A program made the position numbers and the translations under genes. The notes below the pieces were generated by a model. That model searched no databases. It was not told where the DNA came from and saw nothing but the letters and a program-made list of their open reading frames with translations. From the NCBI GenBank assembly GCA_045539475.1, contig JAZQFJ010000023.1:1-21127 (forward strand): a stretch of DNA of 21,127 bases, read 5' to 3'. This stretch comes from SIG480 sp045539475. Lineage in GTDB: Bacteria > Bacillota > Clostridia > Oscillospirales > JAAYXM01. Shown piece by piece: positions 14,119 to 20,992 of this stretch (positions within the stretch are counted from its first letter, which is position 1; the number at the start of each line of letters is the position of its first letter).

Positions 14119-14946
14119 TTAATATTCCGACGGAAGCTCATCGAGCTCGTCACAACGGAAAACAGGTCCGTCCTTGCAGACGTATTTTGAACCGACATTG
14201 CATCTTCCGCATTTTCCTACTCCGCATTTCATACGAAGCTCAAGTGTCGTGTATATCTGAGTTTTGTCAAAACCGAGGGAGCAAAGTCCGTCAAGCGTGA
14301 ACTTAATCATAATCGGCGGTCCGCAGAGAACCGCGGTTTTGTCTGTTGTGAAGTTAAGTTCCTTTACGTAGTTCGGAACAAATCCGACGTGACCGTCCCA
14401 ACCCTCCTGCGGGTTGTCGATGGTGAGGTGAACGTTTACACCTGCATCGTTTGCCCACTCCTCAATGATTTCGTTGTAGTCAAGCAAATCCTCGCGTCCG
14501 CGCGCACCGTAAACGATGTCGATATCGCCGTAGCGGTCGCGGTAGTGACGGCAGTAGTTTATTACCGAGCGCAGAGGAGCAAGACCTACGCCGCCGGCGA
14601 TGAAGAGCAGATTCTTTCCTGCAAATACGTCATCAACCGGGAACGGCTTGCCGTAAGGTCCGCGGATTGTTATCTGCTGGCCGACCTCTGCACTGTGAAG
14701 CCATTCCGTAACGCAACCGCACTTTTTGATTGAAAACTCCATATATTCCTCGTTTGTGGGTGAGGACGTTATGGAGAACATAGCCTCGCCGACTCCGGGG
14801 ACGGAGAGCATAGCACACTGTCCCGGGCGGTGGTCAAACGCTTTTTTTCCGTCAGGAGTAACAACTCGGAAGGTTTTGATATCGGGAGTGTCTATGCGTA
14901 CATCGGTGATAACGCCGATTTTTGGAATTAATGCGTCACTGTTCAT
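14119..14946 (-). CDS. flxA: FlxA-like NAD(H)-dependent flavin oxidoreductase subunit
   Basis: A 275-aa ferredoxin-NADP reductase-fold protein related to AsrB and FlxA, the NADH entry point of FlxABCD complexes. FAD-binding residues lie in HRPGQCAMLSV (39-49) and the SITSSP segment (58-63). The pyridine-nucleotide domain has FIAGGVGLAPLRSV (115-128) and the late CGPP (208-211). The C-terminus carries a [2Fe-2S] group with Cys241, 246, 249 and 257 (KCGVGKCGRCN). The ribosome site GGAGG is eight bases before the ATG, and the gene overlaps the end of flxB by 11 bases. It could also be called an anaerobic sulfite reductase B subunit, but no AsrC is present and the flxBCD neighbours decide the call. 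Confidence 0.88.
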   Translation of the reverse strand: MNSDALIPKIGVITDVRIDTPDIKTFRVVTPDGKKAFDHRPGQCAMLSVPGVGEAMFSITSSPTNEEYMEFSIKKCGCVTEWLHSAEVGQQITIRGPYGKPFPVDDVFAGKNLLFIAGGVGLAPLRSVINYCRHYRDRYGDIDIVYGARGREDLLDYNEIIEEWANDAGVNVHLTIDNPQEGWDGHVGFVPNYVKELNFTTDKTAVLCGPPIMIKFTLDGLCSLGFDKTQIYTTLELRMKCGVGKCGRCNVGSKYVCKDGPVFRCDELDELPSEY

Positions 14947-15967
14947 TTTTGTTACCTCCGAGTTTTTTCATAACTTTGACTATGTTCATTGAAATGGGGC
15001 ATCTTGAAACACATCTTCCGCAACCGACGCATCCGAAGATACCGTCATTGTTTTCAGGGAAGTATACAAGCTTGTGCATAAATCTCTGTCGGAAGCGTTC
15101 CTTTTGAGAAAGTCTGTTATTTCCGTGTGCCATTTTGGTAAACTCGGAATACATGCACGAATCCCAGCATCTGTAACGGATTACGCCGTTTCCGGTTTTG
15201 AAATCCTTGATGTCATAGCATTGGCAGGTGGGGCATACAAAAGTACATGTTCCGCAACCGAGGCAAGCTTCGGAAAGCTCGCTCCACTCCGGTGCGTTGA
15301 AAAACTCGTCTGTTTTTCCGCCACCGAACGAATCTGTCGAAAGGCTCCCGAGCGGAAGCTTTTCTGCGATTTTTGCTAAGTTTTTCTTTATGGCATCTGC
15401 GCTGTCGTCAGTGCAATCTTCCGTAACAGCTTCAAGCTTTTCGAGCAACGCCTCGCCTTTTTCGGTGTTGGCACAAAGGTAAAGATTCTCTTCGTCCTTC
15501 CATGCGGTTACATCTCCGCTCGGTTCCGCGGGCGAAATTCCGAAAGCCGTGCAGAAGCAGGTTTCGGACGGCTTATTGCAGGCTACTGAAATTATGATCC
15601 CGTGCTCTCGGCGGGAAGCGTAAAAGCTGTCATAAGGTTCTGTGAGGAAAACGCGGTCGAGTATATCAAAGCTTCTTGCATCGCAAGCGCGAACGCCGAA
15701 CACCGCAAAATCCTCTTTTTCATCTCTTGTGTCGATGATTTCAATGTTTTTTCCTTCGGTTTTGAACTTCATAAGGTCTTCGCTCTGCGGGAAGAAAAAG
15801 TCCTTCGGGCTTTTTGTTGTATTTAGAGCATCGGACCATTCCATGCCGTTTTCCCACTTTGTGAAAGCTGCTTTTCCGTCGCTTCCGTCAACGGGAAGAT
15901 AAAGCGTCATTGATTTTGATATTTCTTCGAAAACGGAATTGATTTTTTCTAAAGCGCATTTACGCAT
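14936..15967 (-). CDS. flxB: FlxB-like 4Fe-4S protein (AsrA-related)
   Basis: A 343-aa cytosolic electron-transfer subunit of the family shared by AsrA and FlxB. The N-terminal half contains FGVRACDARSF (90-100) and cysteine-rich VACNKPSETCFC (128-139), both typical of the family. Two 4Fe-4S clusters follow: Cys235, 238, 241, 245 (CLGCGTCTFVCP) and Cys313, 316, 319, 323 (CVGCGRCVSRCP). The longer frame to 16054 is rejected because ATG 15967 lies six bases after GGGAGGG. It overlaps the flxC end by eight bases and is translated just before flxA. It should link FlxA flavin to FlxC and FlxD. Confidence 0.87.
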   Translation of the reverse strand: MRKCALEKINSVFEEISKSMTLYLPVDGSDGKAAFTKWENGMEWSDALNTTKSPKDFFFPQSEDLMKFKTEGKNIEIIDTRDEKEDFAVFGVRACDARSFDILDRVFLTEPYDSFYASRREHGIIISVACNKPSETCFCTAFGISPAEPSGDVTAWKDEENLYLCANTEKGEALLEKLEAVTEDCTDDSADAIKKNLAKIAEKLPLGSLSTDSFGGGKTDEFFNAPEWSELSEACLGCGTCTFVCPTCQCYDIKDFKTGNGVIRYRCWDSCMYSEFTKMAHGNNRLSQKERFRQRFMHKLVYFPENNDGIFGCVGCGRCVSRCPISMNIVKVMKKLGGNKNEQ

Positions 15968-16958
15968 CTGTATCCCTCCCGTTAAAAACGTCACACGGTT
16001 CAATATCGTCGGTTGTGTAATCCACAAGCGGTGCACGTGAGCCGACCTCGGCACCTGCCTGATATTCGCCGTAGAAGCTGTTTATATCCTTTATAAACTT
16101 ACGATTGAGCAAATGGAGCGGAATGTTCTGCGGGCATACGCGTGAACATTCTCCGCAGTCTGTACACCGTCCTGCAACGTGGAATGCACGGATGATATGG
16201 AACATCTTTTCCTCAAAGCTCGATGACGGTGCTTTGCTTTCTGCACCGGATGCGGGATTGTTGAAAACGCATTTTTCGCAGGTGCAGGCAGGACATACAT
16301 CGCGGCAGGCATTGCAACGGATGCAACGGGAAAGCTCGTTCTGCCAGAAAGCATAGCGTTCATCCGGCGTCATTTTTTCGAGCTTTTCAACCTCATCAAA
16401 GCGGTTTGATGAGATAACCTCGCCGTCCTCACCGAGCAGCTCATCATACGCAACGTGCTTTTTGCTCTTACAGTTTATGCACCGTTCTGCAAGAACGTCT
16501 GCTTTATCAATTTCAACAGGCGCATCACTGTAAAGGGTTTCGACTACGAGCTTGTCGCCTTTATCGTTGATTTTAGAAATGCCGTCACCGGAGATCTTCT
16601 TTATCTTATCAATATCCGCCATACCGTTGCAGGGGATACCCACTGCATAAACTCTCTCGCGGTCAAAGCGATGCTCGGTGAGAAGCTGATTGAAGCTGTA
16701 TGTATCGCACGGCTTTAAGAATACAAGAAGCTTGCCTTCAAGTCTGTCTGTTTTTGAAACAAGATACTTTGAAAAGTTTGCACCGCAGAAGTCATTCCAG
16801 ATAAACTCGCGATTAAGTTCATCGGCGGAAGTGAAAACAGCGGGTGTGATGTCGTAGTTAAACTCGCCGCGCTTCCAGCCAAGGACAGCGGAAACGGTGT
16901 TGTTATCAAGCAGAGAAGCTGCTTTATCAATAAGTTGTTTGCGCTCTATCGCTTGCAT
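15960..16958 (-). CDS. flxC: FlxC-like iron-sulfur protein with FrhB-type N-terminus
   Basis: A 332-aa iron-sulfur subunit. The N-terminal region, with FLKPCDTYSF (80-89) and VGIPCNG (106-112), resembles the coenzyme F420 hydrogenase beta-subunit family. An isolated CINC pair is at 160-163. Two 4Fe-4S motifs follow: Cys212, 215, 218, 222 (CIRCNACRDVCP), directly joined to an extra CTCEKC segment, and Cys265, 268, 271, 275 (CTDCGECSRVCP). A ribosome site GGAGG is seven bases before the ATG. It overlaps flxD and flxB slightly. Its place between flxD and flxB is that of flxC in known flx-hdr clusters. Confidence 0.84.
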   Translation of the reverse strand: MQAIERKQLIDKAASLLDNNTVSAVLGWKRGEFNYDITPAVFTSADELNREFIWNDFCGANFSKYLVSKTDRLEGKLLVFLKPCDTYSFNQLLTEHRFDRERVYAVGIPCNGMADIDKIKKISGDGISKINDKGDKLVVETLYSDAPVEIDKADVLAERCINCKSKKHVAYDELLGEDGEVISSNRFDEVEKLEKMTPDERYAFWQNELSRCIRCNACRDVCPACTCEKCVFNNPASGAESKAPSSSFEEKMFHIIRAFHVAGRCTDCGECSRVCPQNIPLHLLNRKFIKDINSFYGEYQAGAEVGSRAPLVDYTTDDIEPCDVFNGRDTDA

Positions 16959-17380
16959 CGCAGATCCTCCAATCGTTTGTTTTCTCCAAGGTTTGCCACG
17001 GTCTCGGCAAAGTCATTCATTGTTGCGGCAAATTTTGCACCCTCTGCCGCGGAAACCCATTCAACGCGCGTGCGCTCTTTTTCGATGCCGAGATAGTCAA
17101 GCATAGAGAAGAGAAGAGCCATGCGTCGGCGTGTGTAGTAATTTCCCGATGTGTAGTGGCAGTCTCCCGGGTGGCAGCCGCAGATGATAACTCCGTCTGC
17201 ACCGCGCTGGAAGGCGCGGAGAACAAACATTGGGTTTACTCTGCATGAGCAGGGAACGCGGATTATCTTTACATCCGCTGGATAGCTTAAACGGTTGTTT
17301 CCCGCAAGGTCTGCACCGGCGTATGAGCACCAGTTACAGCAGAAAGCTACAATCAAAGGTTTGTAATTATTCATTTGCAT
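16946..17380 (-). CDS. flxD: FlxD/MvhD-like 2Fe-2S electron transfer protein
   Basis: A 144-aa MvhD-family protein, which passes electrons to HdrA from hydrogenase in methanogens or from FlxABC in fermenting bacteria. Conserved cysteines are CCNWC (14-18), PCSCR (Cys44, 46) and CGCHPGDC (Cys67, 69, 74). No hydrogenase gene is nearby, so the flavin oxidoreductase is its donor. The gene overlaps the end of hdrA. The ATG at 17380 is ten bases after GGAGG; another ATG at 17374 overlaps the hdrA stop as ATGA and is the alternative start. The frame upstream of these is only shadow. Confidence 0.9.
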   Translation of the reverse strand: MQMNNYKPLIVAFCCNWCSYAGADLAGNNRLSYPADVKIIRVPCSCRVNPMFVLRAFQRGADGVIICGCHPGDCHYTSGNYYTRRRMALLFSMLDYLGIEKERTRVEWVSAAEGAKFAATMNDFAETVANLGENKRLEDLRCKR

Positions 17381-19365
17381 ATCGCATCTACCTCCGCCAT
17401 AATCTGCATGCTTGCAAATCCCTTCAAATCCATTGCGCCCGACGGGCAGGCAACTGTACATGCACCGCAGCCCTGGCAGACTGCAGGATTAACTGATGCA
17501 ACGCGTCTTATCTTTGTTGTTCTGTCCGGCTGACGGAATTCTTTATCTTCATATGTAATTGCACCGTAGGGGCAAACTCGTTCACACGATGAACAGCCGT
17601 TACACATAAGCTCGTCGGAGTGAGCAACGCACGGGTTGCCTGTAAGCTTGTCTTTTGCAAGAAGACCGATAACCTTTGATGCCGCGGCACCTGCCTGAGA
17701 AACGGTTTCGGGGATATCCTTCGGTCCCTGGCAGGTTCCGGAGAGGAACACGCCCGCCGTGGGGCTTTCAACCGGGCGAAGCTTCGGGTGTGCTTCGGTG
17801 AAGAAATCGTTTGTGTCCATGCTTGCCGTCAGCATTGTGGCAAGCGGTCTCGCGGACTTGTCCGGCTCGATTGCCGCCGCAAGAACAACGAGATCGGCAT
17901 CAATATGAAGCTGCTTGTTTGCAATGAGATCGGACGCCTGAACCTTGAGCTTATCGCCCTCGGGGGTAACCTTTCCGACCATACCTTTTATATAGTTCAC
18001 GCCGTATTCCTCAACGGCACGGCGGTAAAACTCATCAAAGTTCTTGCCCGGCGTTCTTACATCTATATAGAATACATAGACCTCTGTGTCGGGATATTTA
18101 TCGCGTGTCAGCATAGCGTGCTTTGCTGTGTACATACAGCATATTTTAGAACAGTATTCCTTGCCTTTTTCCGCACATGCTGCACAGCGAGAGCCAACGC
18201 ACTGAACGAAGACGATTGTGTGGGGGTGACGTCCGTCGGACGGACGGAGGAGCTTGCCGGCAGTAGGTCCTGCGGCGTTGGTAAGTCTTTCAAATTCAAG
18301 AGAGGTGATAACGTCCTTTGACTGGCTGTAGGCAAATTCATCGAACTTGTCCATACTGATGGGATTAAAGCCCGTCGCCGCAACGATTGCACCGTAGCGC
18401 TCTTCTATAAATTCATCCTTCTGCGTGTAGTCAATAGCGCCTGCCGTACATACCTTTGAGCAGATGCCGCATTTTCCGTTTTTGAGCATATTGCATGCCG
18501 TCGGATCAATCGTTGCAACCTTCGGCACTGCCTGTGCAAACGGGATGTAAACTGCGGGACGGTTGTCCATACCGAGGTTAAATTCGTTGGGAACCTTTTT
18601 CATCGGGCATTTTTCAACACACGCACCGCACCCTGTGCATAAATCTTCGCGGACATATCGCGCTTTTTTCTTTATGGTAACATCAAAGTTTCCTACAAAG
18701 CCCTTGATGCTTTCAACCTCGCTGTAAGAGAAAATGCGGATATTCTCATGCTGTGCAACCTCAACCATTTTAGGAGTGAGAATACACGCCGCACAGTCAA
18801 GCGTCGGGAAGGTTTTATCAAGCTGTGCCATCTTTCCGCCGATTGTGGGCTTGGTTTCAACTATATCAACCGGAAAACCTGCATCGGCAATGTCGAGTGC
18901 CGTCTGTATGCCGGCAATACCGCCGCCGATAACAAGCGCGCGCTTTGTTACGGGTGTCTCACCGGGGGTGAGGGGGGTGTTAAGGCTTACCTTTGCTATT
19001 GCCGCACGGCCGAGGATTATTGCTTTTTCCGTTCCTGTGGGAATGTCCTTATGTACCCAGGAACACTGCTCGCGGATATTTGCAATTTCAACCATATACG
19101 GATTAAGTCCTGCCGCAGCTGCAGTCTTGCGGAAGGTTGCCTCGTGCATGCGCGGAGAACACGAACAGACAACAATACCTGTGAGCTTATGCTCATGTAT
19201 TGCTGCCTTGATCATATCCTGTCCTGCCTGAGAACACATATACTGATAGTCGGTGGAAAAGGCTACGCCGGGCTCTTTTCCGAGAGCTTCTGCGACGGCC
19301 TTCACATCTACCGTTCCGGCGATGTTGCTTCCGCACCAACATACAAAAACACCGATTCTTTGCAT
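17371..19365 (-). CDS. hdrA: Heterodisulfide reductase subunit A (HdrA), bifurcating flavoprotein
   Basis: HdrA carries the FAD that splits electron pairs in Hdr complexes. The 664-aa protein begins with the RIGVFVCWCG segment (Cys9, 11) and a CSCSPRMHE motif (67-75), then the FAD dinucleotide motif GGGIAG (147-152) and LDCAAC (Cys191, 194). A ferredoxin motif CTGCGACVEKCP is at 243-254 and a second cysteine set at 291, 299, 302 and 306. The C-terminus has two more 4Fe-4S motifs, CNGCSSCERVCP (588-599) and CQGCGACTVACP (630-641). The ATG at 19377 abuts AAGGG; the ATG at 19365 gives the usual family start. The 71-base gap before it is the longest in the operon. Confidence 0.95.
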   Translation of the reverse strand: MQRIGVFVCWCGSNIAGTVDVKAVAEALGKEPGVAFSTDYQYMCSQAGQDMIKAAIHEHKLTGIVVCSCSPRMHEATFRKTAAAAGLNPYMVEIANIREQCSWVHKDIPTGTEKAIILGRAAIAKVSLNTPLTPGETPVTKRALVIGGGIAGIQTALDIADAGFPVDIVETKPTIGGKMAQLDKTFPTLDCAACILTPKMVEVAQHENIRIFSYSEVESIKGFVGNFDVTIKKKARYVREDLCTGCGACVEKCPMKKVPNEFNLGMDNRPAVYIPFAQAVPKVATIDPTACNMLKNGKCGICSKVCTAGAIDYTQKDEFIEERYGAIVAATGFNPISMDKFDEFAYSQSKDVITSLEFERLTNAAGPTAGKLLRPSDGRHPHTIVFVQCVGSRCAACAEKGKEYCSKICCMYTAKHAMLTRDKYPDTEVYVFYIDVRTPGKNFDEFYRRAVEEYGVNYIKGMVGKVTPEGDKLKVQASDLIANKQLHIDADLVVLAAAIEPDKSARPLATMLTASMDTNDFFTEAHPKLRPVESPTAGVFLSGTCQGPKDIPETVSQAGAAASKVIGLLAKDKLTGNPCVAHSDELMCNGCSSCERVCPYGAITYEDKEFRQPDRTTKIRRVASVNPAVCQGCGACTVACPSGAMDLKGFASMQIMAEVDAICK

Positions 19366-19436
19366 TCTTTTTATCATCCCTTATCTGTTATCTATTCTCT
19401 TTTTTATCTCATATATCACGGAAATTCACTTCCGGA

Positions 19437-19823
19437 TTATTTTGTGTATTTGCGAAATGCGCTGACAATCGCCTGCTGAGGAATGTCTTCGTCGAGTATT
19501 GCGGGAATATCGTCCGGAGTTATGCGGTTGTTGCCCTGTGCACGGATAGCGGAAAGGCGCACCGCTTCAACAAGCTTCGCAGGCTCCACACCGCGCGGAC
19601 ATCTGTCAACGCACGCAAAGCAGGTAAGGCATCTGTAAAGAGATTCGGAAGAGAGAAGCGGCTTTATGTCGCCGGTCTCTACCATATATACAAACTGGTG
19701 CGGATGGAATTCCATCTCGTCATATGCAGGGCAGGTTGCAGAACACTTGCCGCAACGCATACATTTTTTCGGATTTACGCCGCTTCTGCGCAAAAGCTCA
19801 TCCTGAAGATTTTTATTTTTCAT
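19437..19823 (-). CDS. hdrC: Heterodisulfide reductase subunit C (HdrC)
   Basis: A 128-aa small ferredoxin-like protein that wires HdrA to HdrB. Two 4Fe-4S motifs are clear: Cys21, 24, 27, 31 (CMRCGKCSATCP) and Cys65, 68, 71, 75 (CLTCFACVDRCP), followed by the helical tail usual for HdrC. The ATG at 19823 lies six bases after AAGGAGG inside the end of hdrB, overlapping it by 11 bases. The frame further upstream to 19892 runs through hdrB and is not used. Confidence 0.94.
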   Translation of the reverse strand: MKNKNLQDELLRRSGVNPKKCMRCGKCSATCPAYDEMEFHPHQFVYMVETGDIKPLLSSESLYRCLTCFACVDRCPRGVEPAKLVEAVRLSAIRAQGNNRITPDDIPAILDEDIPQQAIVSAFRKYTK

Positions 19824-20622
19824 CAGTATCCTCCTTGATTTCCGCTGATTTAACTCCGAGTGCTTCTGCCAGAAGCTCTGTGAAGTATACAACCGGAATG
19901 TCTGAGCCGTTTTTCATAAGATTGTAGCGGCAGAGCGGGCAGGCGGTGATAATCATATCGGCACCCTGCGCCTTGGCGTTTTCACAAACCGCGTTGCTGC
20001 TCTTTTTAGCAAGCTCCGGGCTTTCTGCCATCACATATCCCCCGCAGCATTCGTTGCGCTTTGCAAAAATTACAGGCTCTCCGCCGAGAGATCGGATTAA
20101 ATCTTCCATAATTGTCGGATTTTCCACATCGTCCATCTTCATAACGGAACCGGGGCGGAGAAGAAGGCAACCGTAATATGCGGCGATTTTTTTGCCGGAA
20201 AGTGCGTTCTTGACTGATGCGGAAATCTTGTCAAAGCCGACAAGATCACGAAGCATTTCAAGGTAGTGGTAAACCTCGCATTCTCCGGAATACGGAGCTT
20301 CGGGGGCAAGATACCTGTTCACCTTGTCTGCAAATTCAATGTCTGTCTGCATAGCAAAGTTCGTCTGCTTAATCACGTTGTGGCAAGCAGAGCAGACGGT
20401 AACAAGCGGCAGGGAATCGGACGCTGCATTTTTGAGCGCGCGCACGGAAGAAAGCTTTGTGGCAATCTCATCGCGAGCGGTAGTGAAAACACCGCCGCAG
20501 CACTGCCAGTTTTCGATTTCCTCCAATGTTATGCCGAGCGCCTCTGCTGATTTTCGGGCGTACAAATCAAGCTCACGCGCTTTGTTTTTTAATGTACACC
20601 CCGGGAAGTAGCGCAATTTCAT
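19813..20622 (-). CDS. hdrB: Heterodisulfide reductase subunit B (HdrB), CCG-domain protein
   Basis: A 269-aa protein with two complete CCG domains: Cys9, Cys41-Cys42, Cys77, Cys80 and Cys152, Cys192-Cys193, Cys228, Cys231. In methanogens these hold noncubane [4Fe-4S] clusters that cleave CoM-S-S-CoB. Bacteria such as this one are not expected to make that heterodisulfide, so the acceptor must be different, perhaps the FrdAB-like pair at the end of the operon. It is the first gene of the operon; ribosome site GGAGG lies 11 bases before the ATG, and the mRNA leader is about 100 bases. Confidence 0.94.
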   Translation of the reverse strand: MKLRYFPGCTLKNKARELDLYARKSAEALGITLEEIENWQCCGGVFTTARDEIATKLSSVRALKNAASDSLPLVTVCSACHNVIKQTNFAMQTDIEFADKVNRYLAPEAPYSGECEVYHYLEMLRDLVGFDKISASVKNALSGKKIAAYYGCLLLRPGSVMKMDDVENPTIMEDLIRSLGGEPVIFAKRNECCGGYVMAESPELAKKSSNAVCENAKAQGADMIITACPLCRYNLMKNGSDIPVVYFTELLAEALGVKSAEIKEDTDEK

Positions 20623-20702
20623 ATTCTCTTATACCTCCAAATGTTCCCTTGCGGAACGTGTTGTCAAACCGGCGACAAAATTGTTAAAATTCGGTCAAAG
20701 GT

Positions 20703-20720
20703 TTGTTTAATTTTTAACAA
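20703..20720. promoter_or_regulatory. Rex-type operator over the hdr operon start site
   Basis: TTGTTTAATTTTTAACAA matches the clostridial Rex consensus TTGTTAANNNNTTAACAA at 13 of the 14 fixed positions. It starts eight bases downstream of the -10 box on the minus strand, so it covers about +1 to +18. Rex is an NADH/NAD+-sensing repressor that leaves DNA when NADH is high. A lone TTGTTAA half-site follows at 20681-20687. Confidence 0.7.
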
Positions 20721-20727
20721 CCTGTAT

Positions 20728-20756
20728 ATAATACCACAAAAAACGCGCTGTTTCAA
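20728..20756 (-). promoter_or_regulatory. Sigma-A promoter of the hdr-flx-frd operon
   Basis: On the minus strand TTGAAA (20751-20756), a 17-base spacer and TATTAT (20728-20733) lie about 106 bases before the hdrB ATG. I see no other strong promoter in 20623-20850, and the operon gaps contain none, so this should drive all nine genes. Confidence 0.75.
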
Positions 20757-20823
20757 GGCATTTTTCGGAAATTGTCAAAAAATTGTCAATAGATACAAAA
20801 AGGCACAGCTTTATTTTTTTAAA

Positions 20824-20841
20824 TTGTGAAAAGTGTAACAA
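20824..20841. promoter_or_regulatory. Second Rex-like operator upstream of the hdr promoter
   Basis: TTGTGAAAAGTGTAACAA matches the clostridial Rex consensus at 12 of 14 fixed positions, and its TTGTGA arm is the form seen in Bacillus and Streptomyces sites. It lies 68 bases upstream of the -35 box. A weaker match (11 of 14) is at 20772-20789. An upstream site could allow cooperative binding; it could also be chance in AT-rich DNA. Confidence 0.45.
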
Positions 20842-20851
20842 AAAGCAAGTT

Positions 20852-20992
20852 GGCTCTTCGTTGTAATAATAACCTATCCCAAAGGAAGGTGGGATTCTAC
20901 CCGCGGACTAAAAAGCCTGCCACCGGCAGCCTTTTTGCACACTGAGGTGTGCCGTCCTGTTCTCATCAACCCTTCTTGCCGCAAAGAAAAAA
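20852..20992. other. Hairpin-rich non-coding segment, possible remnant IS end
   Basis: No gene is visible. The segment starts with GGCTCTTCGTTG, nine of the first ten bases matching the IS tip at 20993 and reading in the same direction. Inside are a stem ATCCCA/TGGGAT (20876-20881, 20890-20895), a terminator-like stem-loop (20910-20936) and a stem GCACAC/GTGTGC with a TGAG loop (20937-20952). It may be the end of an older related element interrupted by the present IS, or a structured RNA region. Neither is proven. Confidence 0.35.
20910..20936. terminator. Strong hairpin, bidirectional terminator candidate
   Basis: AAAAAG-C-CTGCC, loop ACC, GGCAG-C-CTTTTT: an eleven-pair stem with one C/C mismatch, with A-run and T-run built into the arms so it would work in either direction. 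It would insulate the hdr promoter from transcription entering from the right-hand IS, or end a transcript from the left. Confidence 0.65.

Noticed and set aside
14119..15967. Anaerobic sulfite reductase (AsrAB)
   Set aside because: The two proteins resemble AsrB and AsrA, but the siroheme subunit AsrC is absent and the genes sit in the flx positions next to flxC, flxD and hdrA.
15968..16054. N-terminal extension of flxB, and similar extensions of hdrC and flxD
   Set aside because: Each extension only runs through the preceding gene, and strong ribosome sites stand at correct distance from the internal ATGs at 15967, 19823 and 17380.
16946..17380. Hydrogenase association suggested by the MvhD-like protein
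   Set aside because: No MvhA/MvhG or other hydrogenase gene is in the window, and flxCBA directly follow, so the FlxD reading is better.
18748..19479. 243-codon plus-strand frame opposite hdrA
   Set aside because: It is antisense to a clearly conserved HdrA with intact FAD and ferredoxin motifs, has low-complexity Cys/Arg composition and no ribosome site. The other long plus-strand frames opposite the hdr, frd, kinase and holB genes are rejected for the same reason.
20887..20906. T-box-like string GGTGGGATTCTACCCGCGG
   Set aside because: It recalls the AGGGTGGNACCGCG T-box but has a six-base insertion, lacks a matching downstream antiterminator partner and specifier stem, and is followed by no tRNA-related gene before the IS tip.
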